From Streptomyces sp. Edi2 (GTDB lineage Bacteria; Actinomycetota; Actinomycetes; Streptomycetales; Streptomycetaceae), in contig NZ_JBEJGX010000003.1 of NCBI RefSeq assembly GCF_040253635.1, forward strand, positions 2,480,001 through 2,544,000: DNA of 64,000 nucleotides. Direction: 5' to 3'. The notes under the pieces are model-generated. The model was not told where the DNA came from. It ran no database searches and saw only the letters and a list, made by a program, of their open reading frames with translations. Shown in pieces: positions 16,738 through 25,982 of this stretch. How positions within the stretch are numbered: the first letter of the stretch is position 1; each line of letters starts with the position of its first letter. The position numbers were made by a program, and so were the translations under genes.

Positions 16738-17814
16738 TCAGGTGGCGCGGGAGACCGCGCGGGCCAGCCGGGTGGCGGCCGCGGCACGGGGAGCGCTGCC
16801 GCCGTTGTGGCGGCGGGGGTGGACGGTGTTGGCGAGGAGAACGAGGAAGGTGTCGGTGGCCCGGTCGAGGACCAGGCTGGTGCCGGTGAAGCCGGTGTGC
16901 CCGGCCGCGCCGCGACCCGCCAACTCGCCCATGAAGTACGGCTGGTCGACGCCGAAGCCCAGGCCCGGCGGGTCGAGGAGGGCGGCGACGGTGTCGGGGC
17001 CGAGGATCCGGGCCGTGCCGTAGGCGCCGCCGTTGAGCAGGGTGCGGCACAGCACGGCCAGGTCCTGGGCGGTGGAGAACAGGCCCGCGTGGCCGGCCAC
17101 GCCGCCCAGCGCCCAGGCGTTCTCGTCGTGCACCTCGCCGCGGACCAGGCCGCGGTCCGCCTTGGCCCAGGGCCGCCGCTGGTCCTCGGTCGCGGCCACG
17201 CCCTGCGGTGCCAGCGGGCCGTAGGAGGTGCTGGCCATGCCCAGCGGGCCGGTGATGCCGTCGCGGATCAGGGCGTCGAGCCGGTGTCCGGTGCGCTGCT
17301 CCAGGAGCAGCTGGAGGGCGATGAGGTTGAGGTCGGAGTAGCGGTGTGCGGTGCCGGGGCGGCCGCTGGGGGACGCGGCCTCGGCCCACAGGAGCGCCAG
17401 TTGGGCGGCGCGGGTCCGGTGGTCGTGGAAGGGCAGCTCGGGGGCGAGGCCGGAGGTGTGGGTGAGCAGCTGCCGGACGGTGATGCCGGGGGCGAAGGCG
17501 GGCAGGTCGGCGCGGACCTCGTCGTCGAGGGCCAGCCGGCCGCGTTCGATCTGCTGGACGGCGGCGATGGCGGTGAAGAGCTTGCTGAGCGAGGCGAGGT
17601 CGAAGACGGTGCCGACCCGCATCGGCTCCCACAGGTCGCGGGGCAGATCGAGGCCGCGCTCTCGCTCGGGGTCGTAGGCCCGGTAGCGCAGTGCCCAGCC
17701 CGCCGCGGCCTCGGCGGCGACGACGGGGCCGCGGCCGGCCAGGACGACGACACCGGGGGCCCAGGGCGGACGCCCCTCGGGCAGCGCCCGCACGCCGCGG
17801 ACCAGCCGCTCCAT
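16738..17814 (-). CDS. Beta-lactamase-fold serine hydrolase (class C/esterase type)
   Basis: The product is at least 358 aa. The catalytic SxxK is SLSK (LASLSKLF), the YxN motif is YSDLN and the third motif is HTG in GHTGFTGTS. Such proteins include esterases, D-aminopeptidases and penicillin-binding-like enzymes; substrate is unknown. The in-frame codons upstream of the ATG read YGTPARAGLDPAC, which looks like the family's N-terminus. The real start may therefore lie upstream, overlapping the MFS gene, though I see no clear start codon there. No signal peptide. Confidence 0.88.
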   Translation of the reverse strand: MERLVRGVRALPEGRPPWAPGVVVLAGRGPVVAAEAAAGWALRYRAYDPERERGLDLPRDLWEPMRVGTVFDLASLSKLFTAIAAVQQIERGRLALDDEVRADLPAFAPGITVRQLLTHTSGLAPELPFHDHRTRAAQLALLWAEAASPSGRPGTAHRYSDLNLIALQLLLEQRTGHRLDALIRDGITGPLGMASTSYGPLAPQGVAATEDQRRPWAKADRGLVRGEVHDENAWALGGVAGHAGLFSTAQDLAVLCRTLLNGGAYGTARILGPDTVAALLDPPGLGFGVDQPYFMGELAGRGAAGHTGFTGTSLVLDRATDTFLVLLANTVHPRRHNGGSAPRAAAATRLARAVSRAT

Positions 17815-17870
17815 ACAGGCGGGGTCCAGTCCCGCCCGGGCGGGCGTGCCGTAGGTGAGTCTCGGTGCGT

Positions 17871-19205
17871 TCAGAGCCTGGTCCTCTCGCCGGCCGTGCT
17901 CCCGTTGCTCTCCCCCCTACGCTGCCACGGGCGGCACATTCCCAGGAAGCTCACGAGCGCCAATATGGCGCAGGAGAGCTGTACGAGGGCCATCGGCAGG
18001 GCCGTTCGCTCGCCCGCGATGCCCACCAGCGGCGAGGCCACCGAGCCGAGCAGGAAGGTGGAGGTGCCCAGCAGCGCGGAGGCGGAGCCGGCCGCATGCG
18101 GGGTGCGCAGCAGCGCGAGCGTGTTGGTGCTCGGCATGACCAGGCCCATCGCCGACATGAGGACGAAGAGGCCGGCGGCCACCGGGACCAGGCCGGGACG
18201 GCCGAAGACGCCGGAGGACATCACCAGCAGCCCGGCGGCGGCGAGCGCGATCACGGCCAGTCCGGTGCCGAGCACCTTGTCGAGGCTGACCCGGCCGACC
18301 AGGACCTTGCCGTTGAACTGGCCGACACACACCAGGCCGACCGAGTTGAGGCCGAAGAGCAGGCTGAAGGTCTGCGGGGAGGCGCCGTAGATCTCCTGGA
18401 TGACGAACGGCGAGGCGGAGATATAGGCGAAGAGCGCGGCGAAGCCGAAGGCGCCGACGAGGAGGTAGCCGGAGAAGGCGCGGTCGGCGAGCAGGTCGCG
18501 CATGGTGCGCAGGGCCTGGCCGAGGCCGCCGGGGTGGCGGCGGGCGGGCGGCAGGGTCTCGTCGAGCTTGCGCCACACCAGGAGGGTGAGCGCCACCCCG
18601 ACGACCGTGAGGACGACGAACACGCCGCGCCAGTCGGTGATCCGGAGGATCTGGCCGCCGATGAGCGGGGCGACCACCGGCGCCGCTCCGGAGATCAGCA
18701 TCAGGGTGGAGAAGAACCGTGCCATCGCCACGCCGTCGTACAGATCGCGGACCACCGCCCGGGCGATGACGATCCCGGCGGAGCCCGCCAGGCCCTGCAA
18801 CAGGCGGCAGCCGATGAGGAGTTCGGCGGTGGGGGCGAACGCGCACAGCGCGGTCGCCAGGATGTAGATCACCATGCCGGCCAGCAGCGGGCGGCGGCGG
18901 CCCCACTTGTCGCTCATCGGGCCGACGATCATCTGGCCCAGCGCCATGCCCGCCAGGCAGGTGGTCAAGGTGAGCTGGACGGTGGCGGCCGGGCTGTGCA
19001 GGGCCGCGGTGACCTGCGGCAGGGCCGGCAGATACATGTCCATGGAGAGCGGCGGGACCGCCGTGAGGCCGCCGAGGATGAGGGTGACGAGGAGGCCGGT
19101 GCGGCGGGACGCGGGCAGCGGGGCCGGTGTGTGCGGTGCTGCTGCCGCGTCCCGCTCGGCTATGGCGGGAAGGTCCGTGGAATCGGCCGCGCCGGGCTCC
19201 GTCAT
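17871..19205 (-). CDS. Bcr/CflA family drug efflux MFS transporter
   Basis: The product is a 444-aa major facilitator with 12 predicted spans. Typical marks: PPLSMDMYLPALPQV in TM1, the loop 2-3 motif GPMSDKWGRRRPLL and GSASALLGTSTF late in the protein. Proton-coupled export of small drugs is the family role. The ATG at 19205 was preferred over 19217 because GGAG lies six bases upstream. The serine hydrolase gene lies immediately downstream and probably shares the transcript. Confidence 0.9.
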   Translation of the reverse strand: MTEPGAADSTDLPAIAERDAAAAPHTPAPLPASRRTGLLVTLILGGLTAVPPLSMDMYLPALPQVTAALHSPAATVQLTLTTCLAGMALGQMIVGPMSDKWGRRRPLLAGMVIYILATALCAFAPTAELLIGCRLLQGLAGSAGIVIARAVVRDLYDGVAMARFFSTLMLISGAAPVVAPLIGGQILRITDWRGVFVVLTVVGVALTLLVWRKLDETLPPARRHPGGLGQALRTMRDLLADRAFSGYLLVGAFGFAALFAYISASPFVIQEIYGASPQTFSLLFGLNSVGLVCVGQFNGKVLVGRVSLDKVLGTGLAVIALAAAGLLVMSSGVFGRPGLVPVAAGLFVLMSAMGLVMPSTNTLALLRTPHAAGSASALLGTSTFLLGSVASPLVGIAGERTALPMALVQLSCAILALVSFLGMCRPWQRRGESNGSTAGERTRL

Positions 19206-19340
19206 CAGGGTCTCCATGGGTTCGTCGAGGGCGGCACCATGGTGTCATGCACAAGGCGGCTCCCGGCGGGTTCCTGACCGGTCCCTTGGACGGAAACCGG
19301 ACGTTTTGGGGTCCTAGGACGAAGGTCCCGGTCGGCCCCG

Positions 19341-19500
19341 TCAGGCGGGCTTGAGTCCCGGATCACCCGCCTCGGAGACGAAGGAGGCGGCGGTGTGCAC
19401 CGGCGCCCCGGGGGTGGTGACGGCGGAGACCGTGCGGTAGTCGGCGCGGGCGGTGTCCTGGCCGAGGGTGACGGTCACATAGCCGCGCCGGCCGTTGTAC
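19341..19500 (-). pseudogene. C-terminal fragment of phoD-type alkaline phosphatase
   Basis: Fifty-two codons beginning YNGRRGYVTVTLGQDTARA and ending in a normal stop match the C-terminus of PhoD phosphodiesterase/alkaline phosphatase. They abut the left end of the transposon. The N-terminal half of a PhoD protein, on the same strand, abuts the right end at 27065. The two fragments total about 294 codons against a usual 500 or more, so the central catalytic part is gone. Confidence 0.85.
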
Positions 19501-19550
19501 GGCCTTGGGGCACAGCGGTACAGCGGTTAACGCCAAGCCGGTGATCATGG
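19501..19550 (+). repeat. Left terminal inverted repeat of the transposon
   Basis: Begins GGCCTTGGGGCACAGCGG and ends CCGGTGATCATGG. The Tn3-type IR core probably starts at GGGG; the outer GGCCTT is also mirrored at the right end. Confidence 0.9.
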
Positions 19551-19633
19551 GCATCTAGCACAGGTGATCGGCCTGGCGCCGGGGTTCGGCAGAAGATCGC
19601 TGGGCGGCTGCGGGCGTCGTTAGCGTCAGGTCC

Positions 19634-21611
19634 ATGCCAGTGGAGTTCTTGACCGACGAGCAGGCGGCTTCGTACGGGAAGTTCAACGAGGAGCCGACGC
19701 GGCCGGAGCTGGAGCGGTTCTTCTTCCTCGATGACGAGGACCGCAAACGAGTCGAAGGCGCTGGCGGCGTCGACTGGCGGCGCGGGTGCTGGCCGGGGTG
19801 AAGCGGCTGCCCGCGCTGGCTCGGCGGCGGGTGAAGGACAAGCCGCTGCTGCCGCGCGAGGTCGACGACAAGCTGGTGCCGGCCGCCTGGCGCAAGGCGG
19901 TCTACGCGAACGCCGATCTGCCGCAGGGGTCGGTGGACCGGGATGCGTACGTGGTGTGCGTGCTGGAGCAGCTGCACCGGGCCCTGAACAACCGCAACGT
20001 GTTCGCCTCCCCCTCGCACCGGTGATCCGACCCGCGCGCCCGGCTCCTGGACGGGGCGGCGTGGGACGCAGTGTGCGAGGACGTACTGGCCGGGCTGAGC
20101 CTGGACATGCCCGTGACCGAGCACCTGGCGGAGCTGGTGCGGGCCCTGGACGCGGGCTGGAAGCAGATGGCCGAGCGCCTAGAGTCGGCGGGCAAGGACG
20201 CGAAGGTGTCGCTCGACGTCCTGCCGAACGGCCGGGTGAAGCTGAACGTGGAGAAACTCGGCGCGCTCGGCGAACCGAAGTCGCTGGCCTGGCTGCGCAA
20301 GCGGGTCGAGAAGATGCTCCCGAAGATCGACCTGCCGGACCTGCTCTTCGAGGTTCACTCCTGGACCGGGTTCCTCGACGCCTTCGTGCACCTGGGCGAC
20401 GGCACCACCCGCATGAAGGACCTGACCACCTCGGTCGTCGCGCTGCTGGTGAGCGAGGCGTGCAACATCGGCATGACCCCGGTCACCAACCCCGGCCACG
20501 AGGCCCTGACTCGCTCCCGCCTGGTCCACGTCGACCAGTTCTACCTGCGCGCCGACACAATCGCTGCGGCGAACGCGAAGCTGATCGAGGCCCAATCCGA
20601 GGTCCCGATCGTGCAGTTCTGGGGTGATGGGCTGCTGGCCTCGGTCGACGGGCTGCGGTTCGTGGTCCCCGTGCGCACGATCAGCGCGGCGCCGTCGGCC
20701 GAAGTACTTCGGGTTCAAGCGCGGCATCACCTGGCTCAACGCCGTCAACGACCAGGTCGTAGGGATCGGGCAGATGGTGGTGCCCGGCACGCCGCGCGAT
20801 TCCCTGCACTCCTGGACGCGCTGCTGAACCTGGACGGCGGGGTGAAGCCGGAGATGGTGGCCACCGACAACGCCTCCTACTCCGACATCGTGTTCGGGAT
20901 CTTCAAGATCCTGGGCTATGACTTCAGCCCTCGGTTCAAGGACCTGGACGACCAGCGGTTCTGGCGGGCGACCACACCCGGCGTTCAGACGGGGACGTAC
21001 GGCGTGCTGGAGCCGCTCGCGCGGAACCGGGTGAACCTGAAGATCGAGACGTGGTGGCCGGACATGCTCCGGGTCGCGGGCTCACTGGTCACCAACCAGG
21101 TCCGCGCCTATGACCTGATGCGGATGTTCGGCCGCGAGGGCCACCCTCCCCGCTGGGGCAGGCTTTCGCGGAGTACGGGCGGATCGCGAAGACCGAGCAC
21201 CTGATGCGGATGGTCGACCCGGTCGACGATACCTACCGTCGGCAGATGAACCGGCAGCTCACCGTGCAGGAGTCCCGCCACAAGCTCGCCCGCGACGTGT
21301 GCCATGGCAAGCGCGGCACCATCCACCAGGCGTACCGCGACGGCATGGAGCACCAGCTCGGCGCGCTCGGCCTGGTCCTCAACGCCATCGTGCTGTGGAC
21401 GACCCGCTACCTCGACGCCGCCGTCGCCCAGCTCCGCGCCGAGGGGCACGAGATCCCGGGTGAGGACATCGCCCGGCTCTCCCCGCTCAAGCACCGCAAC
21501 CTGAACCTGCTCGGCCGCTACAGCTTCACCGCCTCCACCCCGGCCGGGGGCGGGCTGCGGCCCCTGCGCGACCCGGACGCCGCCGAACTCGACGAGGACG
21601 ACGAGGAGTAG
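19634..21611 (+). pseudogene. tnpA: Tn3-family transposase gene, degraded
   Basis: The N-terminus MPVEFLTDEQAASYGKF and the C-terminal half are clearly TnpA of the Tn4556-like Streptomyces group, normally about 1,000 aa. Lesions seen: about 500 codons are missing after DDEDRK (19742-19785). A Trp codon has become TGA at 20023-20025 (HR-stop-SDPRARL). Frame changes occur near 20700 (before KYFGFKRGITWLN), near 20812 (before ALLNLDGG) and near 21148 (before AEYGRIAKTEHL). The DDE core is therefore split over several frames and no active transposase can be made. Confidence 0.92.
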
Positions 21612-21810
21612 ACGGTCCTGGCGTCCTCCCCGGGAGCCGGATCGTTGTCCAGGCAGAGGAGCCGGGCCGAGGAGGGCCCGGCCGGGGCCGCCTCGACGCG
21701 GGAGCCGAGTGACTCTCGTACTGCCGCGAGGTGGCTGTACGAACCGGACGGCATGCGTGATGTATGCGGCGACCGTGCGTTCCCGGGGGAGTTGCGGGTC
21801 TCATTCCGCT

Positions 21811-22149
21811 TCAGACGGCGGTCGTCGGGTTCGAGGATCCGGCAGCGTTGCGGTGTTCGGCGTTGATGCGCTGGGCTTCTTCGAGCTGGTCTTCGAGAAT
21901 GACGATGCGGCAGGCGGACTCGATGGGCGTGCCGTGGTCGACCAGCTCGCGGGCGCGGGCGGCGATGCGCAACTGGTAGCGGGAGTAGCGGCGGTGGCCG
22001 CCGGCGGAGCGCAGCGGAGTGATCAGGCGGGCTTCGCCGAGGGCGCGCAGGAAGCTGGGGCTCGCACCGAGCATCTCGGCGGCCCGGCCCATGGTGTAGG
22101 CGGGGTAGTCGTCGTCATCGAGACGGCCGAAGGAATCGTCTGCTGTCAT
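21811..22149 (-). CDS. MerR-type small DNA-binding protein (transposon cargo)
   Basis: The product is 112 aa. It has a MerR-like winged helix (YTMGRAAEMLGASPSFLRAL, then GEARLITPLRSAGGHRRYSR) and a C-terminal helix (IVILEDQLEEAQRINAEHR) but no effector domain or Cys cluster. Many near-identical short MerR proteins occur in Streptomyces. GAGAGGTG lies five bases before the ATG. It diverges from a 1.07-kb region with no gene and then the PP2C gene, so it may control that cargo. Confidence 0.85.
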   Translation of the reverse strand: MTADDSFGRLDDDDYPAYTMGRAAEMLGASPSFLRALGEARLITPLRSAGGHRRYSRYQLRIAARARELVDHGTPIESACRIVILEDQLEEAQRINAEHRNAAGSSNPTTAV

Positions 22150-23216
22150 GTCACCTCTCTGTGGAACGCGTGGAGGGGCCCGGGCGCTTGTTCGCGCCCG
22201 GGCCCCGAAGGAACTGCTACACCATCTGCCGGCCCTGGTACTGCGCCGGCCCTCTGTTTCCGCAGACCCGACCGAGATGCTGTCGGGGGTGCGGGGATCG
22301 CGGTTGCTTGACCGGAGACCACCTCACTATCGATGTCCTGCGGTACCCGGACTCGACAATCCGTCCGGGCGATCCTGATGGCGCCTGGTTCCTCCGTTCT
22401 TCCCTCTGAATGAACTGCCTTACCAAACGGGGGACTGCGTACTGCTGATACTGCGAACTGCTTGTACTGCCGGTGATGCGTACTGCTGGTGGCCTGTGCG
22501 AGCGCCACTCTTCGGCAGCCAGCCCCGTCGCCCGTCCTGCGTCTGCTCTGGCTTGGAACCCCACTGCCGAACCTCCCGGTGCGCGCGCCCGCAGCCGACG
22601 CCTTCACCGAGGCACTGCTCACTTCACTGCTGGGTACTGCCACTGCGTCAACTGCTGTCGGCGGCCCCTGATGACTGCGGGCCACCCGGTCCGGTCGCCA
22701 GTCCCGTCGCCGTCCTGCAACTGCTCTGGCTTCGAAACTCCGCCACCGCACCGTCCTGCGTACTGCGACTACCTGTACTGCTGCCCGGCAGTTCGTCTCT
22801 GCCGGGCCCTTCGATCTCTCTGGCTACGAGAGAAACCATAACCGCACCACCGCCCCATGTCTACTCCAGCCAGCACAGATTTTTGCGTGTCCGGTGGAGA
22901 GGCAATCGGCCCCCGCCGGGAAGGCCGCACGGCGTGGCTCCACCCGGCTTAACCGCCTAAGGACGGGGCATAAGCACCGGGCAGGCAGCTCCGGCGATCA
23001 GAGACCAGGGTGACCTGATGGACACGATGAGCGTCGACGTCGCAGCCGACCAGCCCGCAGCTCCTGGCCGGGTGTGACATGCCGCCGTTGGCGTAATCGG
23101 CTCGTTGCGCCGGTTGGCCGCGGCAGGCTGTGCGGATTGACGGTCGTATCAGGAGCCCGTGTGTACCGATCACGTGATTGGGTCTTCGAGCGGATCCGTC
23201 AAGGGCGAGTGCGGCT
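22150..23216. other. 1.07-kb gene-free region with ACTGC repeats
   Basis: No ORF here has coding character. The stretch 22412-22790 is packed with ACTGC pentamers (17 copies) and has two diverged copies of a block ending CTGCTCTGGCTT. The last 400 bp before the PP2C gene contain TGACCTGATGGACACGATG and other AT-richer sequence that could hold promoters. Confidence 0.6.
22412..22790. repeat. ACTGC-rich imperfect direct repeats
   Basis: Seventeen ACTGC pentamers occur in about 370 bp, many as TACTGC. A block ending CCCGTCGCCCGTCCTGC plus CTGCTCTGGCTTGG at 22526-22557 recurs with small changes at 22703-22735. Units are too irregular for a simple satellite. Confidence 0.6.
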
Positions 23217-24458
23217 GTGACGGCAGGAGAGTCGCAGCCCGAAAAGGGCACGGTGGACCGGTCGGAAGGATTCGGTGAGCGGCTGCTGGGGGTGCTGCTG
23301 GACCAGGCCCACGAGATGCCACCGCATCTGATCGCCCCGCTGATCGTGGAGGTGGTGGCCGGGGTCGGGGGCCGTGATGTCTCGGTCCTCCTGCAGGACT
23401 ACGAACAACTGATGCTGGTGCCGCTGCCGGGTAGGCGGCTGACCGTCGGCGAGCGCGCGCCGATTGATGGTTCCCCCGCCGGCTCGGCCTTCCGGAGCGG
23501 AACCCCCGTCGAGGTGCCGCAGGCAGACGGCGTGCGGATCTACCTGCCGTTGCTGGGCGGCAGCGACCAGGTGGGGGTGCTGGCGCTCACCCTGGACACC
23601 GTCGTCGACGACGACCGGCGGCTGCTGCACCGGCTGGCCGGCCTGGCCGCCCACATGCTGGTCGCCAAGAACAGCTACACCGACCAGTTCTTCCAGACCC
23701 GACGGCGCGAGCCGATGAGCGTGGCCGCGGAGATCCAGTGGTCCCTGCTGCCCCCGCTGTCGATGTCCACCCCGCAGGTCGCGGTAGCCGGCATCCTCGA
23801 ACCCGCCTACAAGGTCGCCGGCGACAGCTTCGACTACGCCCTCAACGACGACATCCTGCACGTCGCCACGGTCGATGCGATGGGCCACGGCCTGGACGCC
23901 GCCACCATGGCGACCGTCGCCATCGGCGCCTATCGGCACGCCCGCCGCACCGATGTCGGGCTGTCCGAGATCTACGCGTTCATGGACCGAGCCATCGCCG
24001 GGCAGTTCGGGCCCGAGCACTTCGTCACCGCACAGATGATGCGCCTGAACGTTGCGACAGGCCACCTGCAATGGGTCAACGCCGGCCACCCTGCGCCGCT
24101 GCTGATTCGCAACCACCAGGTCGTCCGGCAACTGCACAGCCCCACCACCTTGCCGGTCGGCTTCGGCGGCGACGAGCCCCAGCTCAGCGAGCAGACACTC
24201 CAGGTCGGCGACCGGGTGCTGTGCTTCACCGACGGCCTGATCGAGGAGCACGATGTCCGCGGCGAACAGTTCGGCGAGGAGCAACTCATCGCCTGGGTCA
24301 ACCGCATCGAGCACGCCGAGGAAGGGGTCCGGGCGGCGGTGCGCTCCCTCTCCCACACCCTGATCCGGGAGCGGGGCGGGATCACCAGCGACGACGCGAC
24401 CCTCTTCCTGATCGAGTGGCGCGGGGGTGCCGCCGACCACCTCGCCACCCTGGAATGA
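23217..24458 (+). CDS. PP2C (RsbU/SpoIIE-type) serine phosphatase with GAF-like sensor (transposon cargo)
   Basis: The product is 413 aa. The N-terminal 170 residues look like a degenerate GAF sensor (GSAFRSGTPVEVP, VRIYLPLLGG). The C-terminal phosphatase has the PP2C metal motifs VAGDSFDYAL, VDAMGHGLDAA and late TSDDATLFLIEW. Such proteins dephosphorylate anti-anti-sigma factors in stress signalling; no partner kinase is nearby. The second residue of the canonical GD(W/F)(Y/F)D motif is kept (GDSFD). Start GTG at 23217 follows AAGGGCGAG; a TTG at 23178 is possible. Confidence 0.9.
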   Translation: MTAGESQPEKGTVDRSEGFGERLLGVLLDQAHEMPPHLIAPLIVEVVAGVGGRDVSVLLQDYEQLMLVPLPGRRLTVGERAPIDGSPAGSAFRSGTPVEVPQADGVRIYLPLLGGSDQVGVLALTLDTVVDDDRRLLHRLAGLAAHMLVAKNSYTDQFFQTRRREPMSVAAEIQWSLLPPLSMSTPQVAVAGILEPAYKVAGDSFDYALNDDILHVATVDAMGHGLDAATMATVAIGAYRHARRTDVGLSEIYAFMDRAIAGQFGPEHFVTAQMMRLNVATGHLQWVNAGHPAPLLIRNHQVVRQLHSPTTLPVGFGGDEPQLSEQTLQVGDRVLCFTDGLIEEHDVRGEQFGEEQLIAWVNRIEHAEEGVRAAVRSLSHTLIRERGGITSDDATLFLIEWRGGAADHLATLE

Positions 24459-24545
24459 GCCGATACCGCCTGACTGGTGGCGCGGCCGCTGGCGGTGACT
24501 CTGGCATGTCACGCGAGAAGACCGCGAGGGATCTATCGTCAAGGT

Positions 24546-24794
24546 ATGAGCGTGTTCATCAAGCTGGTGGAGAACCGGCCCCCCAAGGAATACGCGGAGC
24601 TGGCGGCTGCAGATATCTCCTACGACGACGTCACCGAAGGCGAGTCGCCCGCCACATACGAGTACGACCTGCTTCCGAGCGGCGCATTGCGGATCCTCAG
24701 GGTGACCAAAGGCGAAGCCGCTGTCGTCGAATCGATCTACGCTCCCGGACTCTGGTTCCGTGTCCAGGGGCAGTGGCGCGGTAACGCGGAATAG
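24546..24794 (+). CDS. Small hypothetical protein (transposon cargo)
   Basis: The product is 82 aa and acidic, with beta-strand pattern: MSVFIKLVENRPPKEYAELA, YEYDLLPSGALRILRV and SIYAPGLWFRVQGQW. No known domain is recognised. It lies 87 bp after the phosphatase gene and is likely cotranscribed with it. The ATG at 24546 is preceded by TCAAGG. Confidence 0.6.
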   Translation: MSVFIKLVENRPPKEYAELAAADISYDDVTEGESPATYEYDLLPSGALRILRVTKGEAAVVESIYAPGLWFRVQGQWRGNAE

Positions 24795-24951
24795 CAAGCA
24801 CTCTGCCGGCTGCTGGGCCCGGTCGTCGGTGCTTGAGATCCAAGCAGAATGTGCTCATGCTTCGCGTCAGCCTACGGAATCACGTCGGAAACTACCTGCA
24901 GGTGTACCGTGGATTGTGGGTTGCGCACTCTCACGTGTTGCGCCTGAAAGG

Positions 24952-24979
24952 ACGGCCCCGGCGGTTTCACCGGGGCCGT
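24952..24979. terminator. Bidirectional terminator inside the transposon
   Basis: ACGGCCCCGG and CCGGGGCCGT form a perfect 10-bp stem around an eight-base loop, followed by TTTCG. It lies between the convergent 82-aa gene and the DUF5994 gene. Confidence 0.8.
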
Positions 24980-24987
24980 TTCGAGGA

Positions 24988-25536
24988 TCACGCTGAGTGA
25001 GCCGGCGCCGTCGCACGGGCACCATGGCCGCCCTCGGAGTCCCAGACCGCTTCTCGGGCCTGGTCGGCTTCTGTCACGATCCGGTGGAATTCGGCCCTCT
25101 CCAGCAGATCACTCGCTGTGCGGCTGCGCAGCGGACCGGTAGCCGCGGTCATCAGCCAGGCGGCGATGGCCGGATCCGTCTGCGGCGGAATCACCAGCAG
25201 GTCCCAGCGGCCGACGGTGTAGGAGAGCAGCAACAGCTTGTGGGGGTCTTGCTCGGCCTTGAACCAGCCGACGCTCACCACGTGCCCATCAACGGGCACC
25301 TTCCGTGGGATGACCGGCCACAGGGTCGGGTTCACCGTGACATGCGTGATGCGCCCCCAAAGGGGATCCAGCACCGCTGTCAACGCAGGAAGTTCCGCCG
25401 CCAGGTCGCGGGAGCGGGGCCACCAGGCACCGTCCAGAAGAGCACCAGGGGTGTCCGTTGAGGCGAGCGTGAGACGCAGCGGCAGCGAAAAAGTCCGCTC
25501 CTCGACCGCCGACGTAAACAGAATGGTCGCGGTCAT
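24988..25536 (-). CDS. DUF5994 family protein (transposon cargo)
   Basis: The product is 182 aa. The family pattern LDGAWWPRSRDLAAELPAL, then WGRITHVTVNPTLWP and VGWF, matches DUF5994, a family of unknown function that is frequent in Streptomyces. No signal peptide or membrane span. Start ATG at 25536. It is oppositely oriented to the phosphatase and the recombinase. Confidence 0.8.
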   Translation of the reverse strand: MTATILFTSAVEERTFSLPLRLTLASTDTPGALLDGAWWPRSRDLAAELPALTAVLDPLWGRITHVTVNPTLWPVIPRKVPVDGHVVSVGWFKAEQDPHKLLLLSYTVGRWDLLVIPPQTDPAIAAWLMTAATGPLRSRTASDLLERAEFHRIVTEADQAREAVWDSEGGHGARATAPAHSA

Positions 25537-25982
25537 GACGCGGACCTGTCCCCGGGCCGGTGTACACCGGCCCGGTGTTGTGAATCGCCGAGAACGACAG
25601 GAGCTTAGAAACTCTTATGCGAAATGTCCTCGGTAATTTCAGGATACTCCCGGATACAGCCCGCCGGGCGGTTTCGGGGCTACGGATATCAGGGCATTCT
25701 GACGGGTCTTCGAACTTGAGCGGTGTACGCGGCCGGCGGTGCTGACCTGTCGTCGCGATGTTGACTCACGGTGGGCGGGGAACACCGGAACGAAAATCGG
25801 CGCTACGGCCAGCCGCCGGGCGTTCCCCGGCCACGGGTGTCACGCACGGTTATTCTCATAAATGTTCATCTGTGAGAGTTCTGCGAGAGCCCCCGCAGTG
25901 ATCACGTTTTCGCAGGTCGCCGTTCGCAAAAGTCCTCTCGAAACCCGCATGTTGTGCGAGGCACTTCTGAGGGAATCCCGGC
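25537..25982. other. Non-coding space, possible resolution (res) site
   Basis: The 446 bp upstream of the recombinase are lower in GC than the neighbours and have no credible gene. TTTTCGCAGGTCGC next to CGTTCGCAAAAG (about 25908-25934) is a near-palindrome. Tn3-type res sites usually lie directly upstream of the resolvase gene, so this is the expected place; the subsites are not resolved by eye. Confidence 0.4.

Noticed and set aside
22473..22841. Several 60-150 aa ORFs in the ACTGC region
   Set aside because: They follow the repeat (Leu/Cys/Thr cycles) in every frame and have no ribosome sites.
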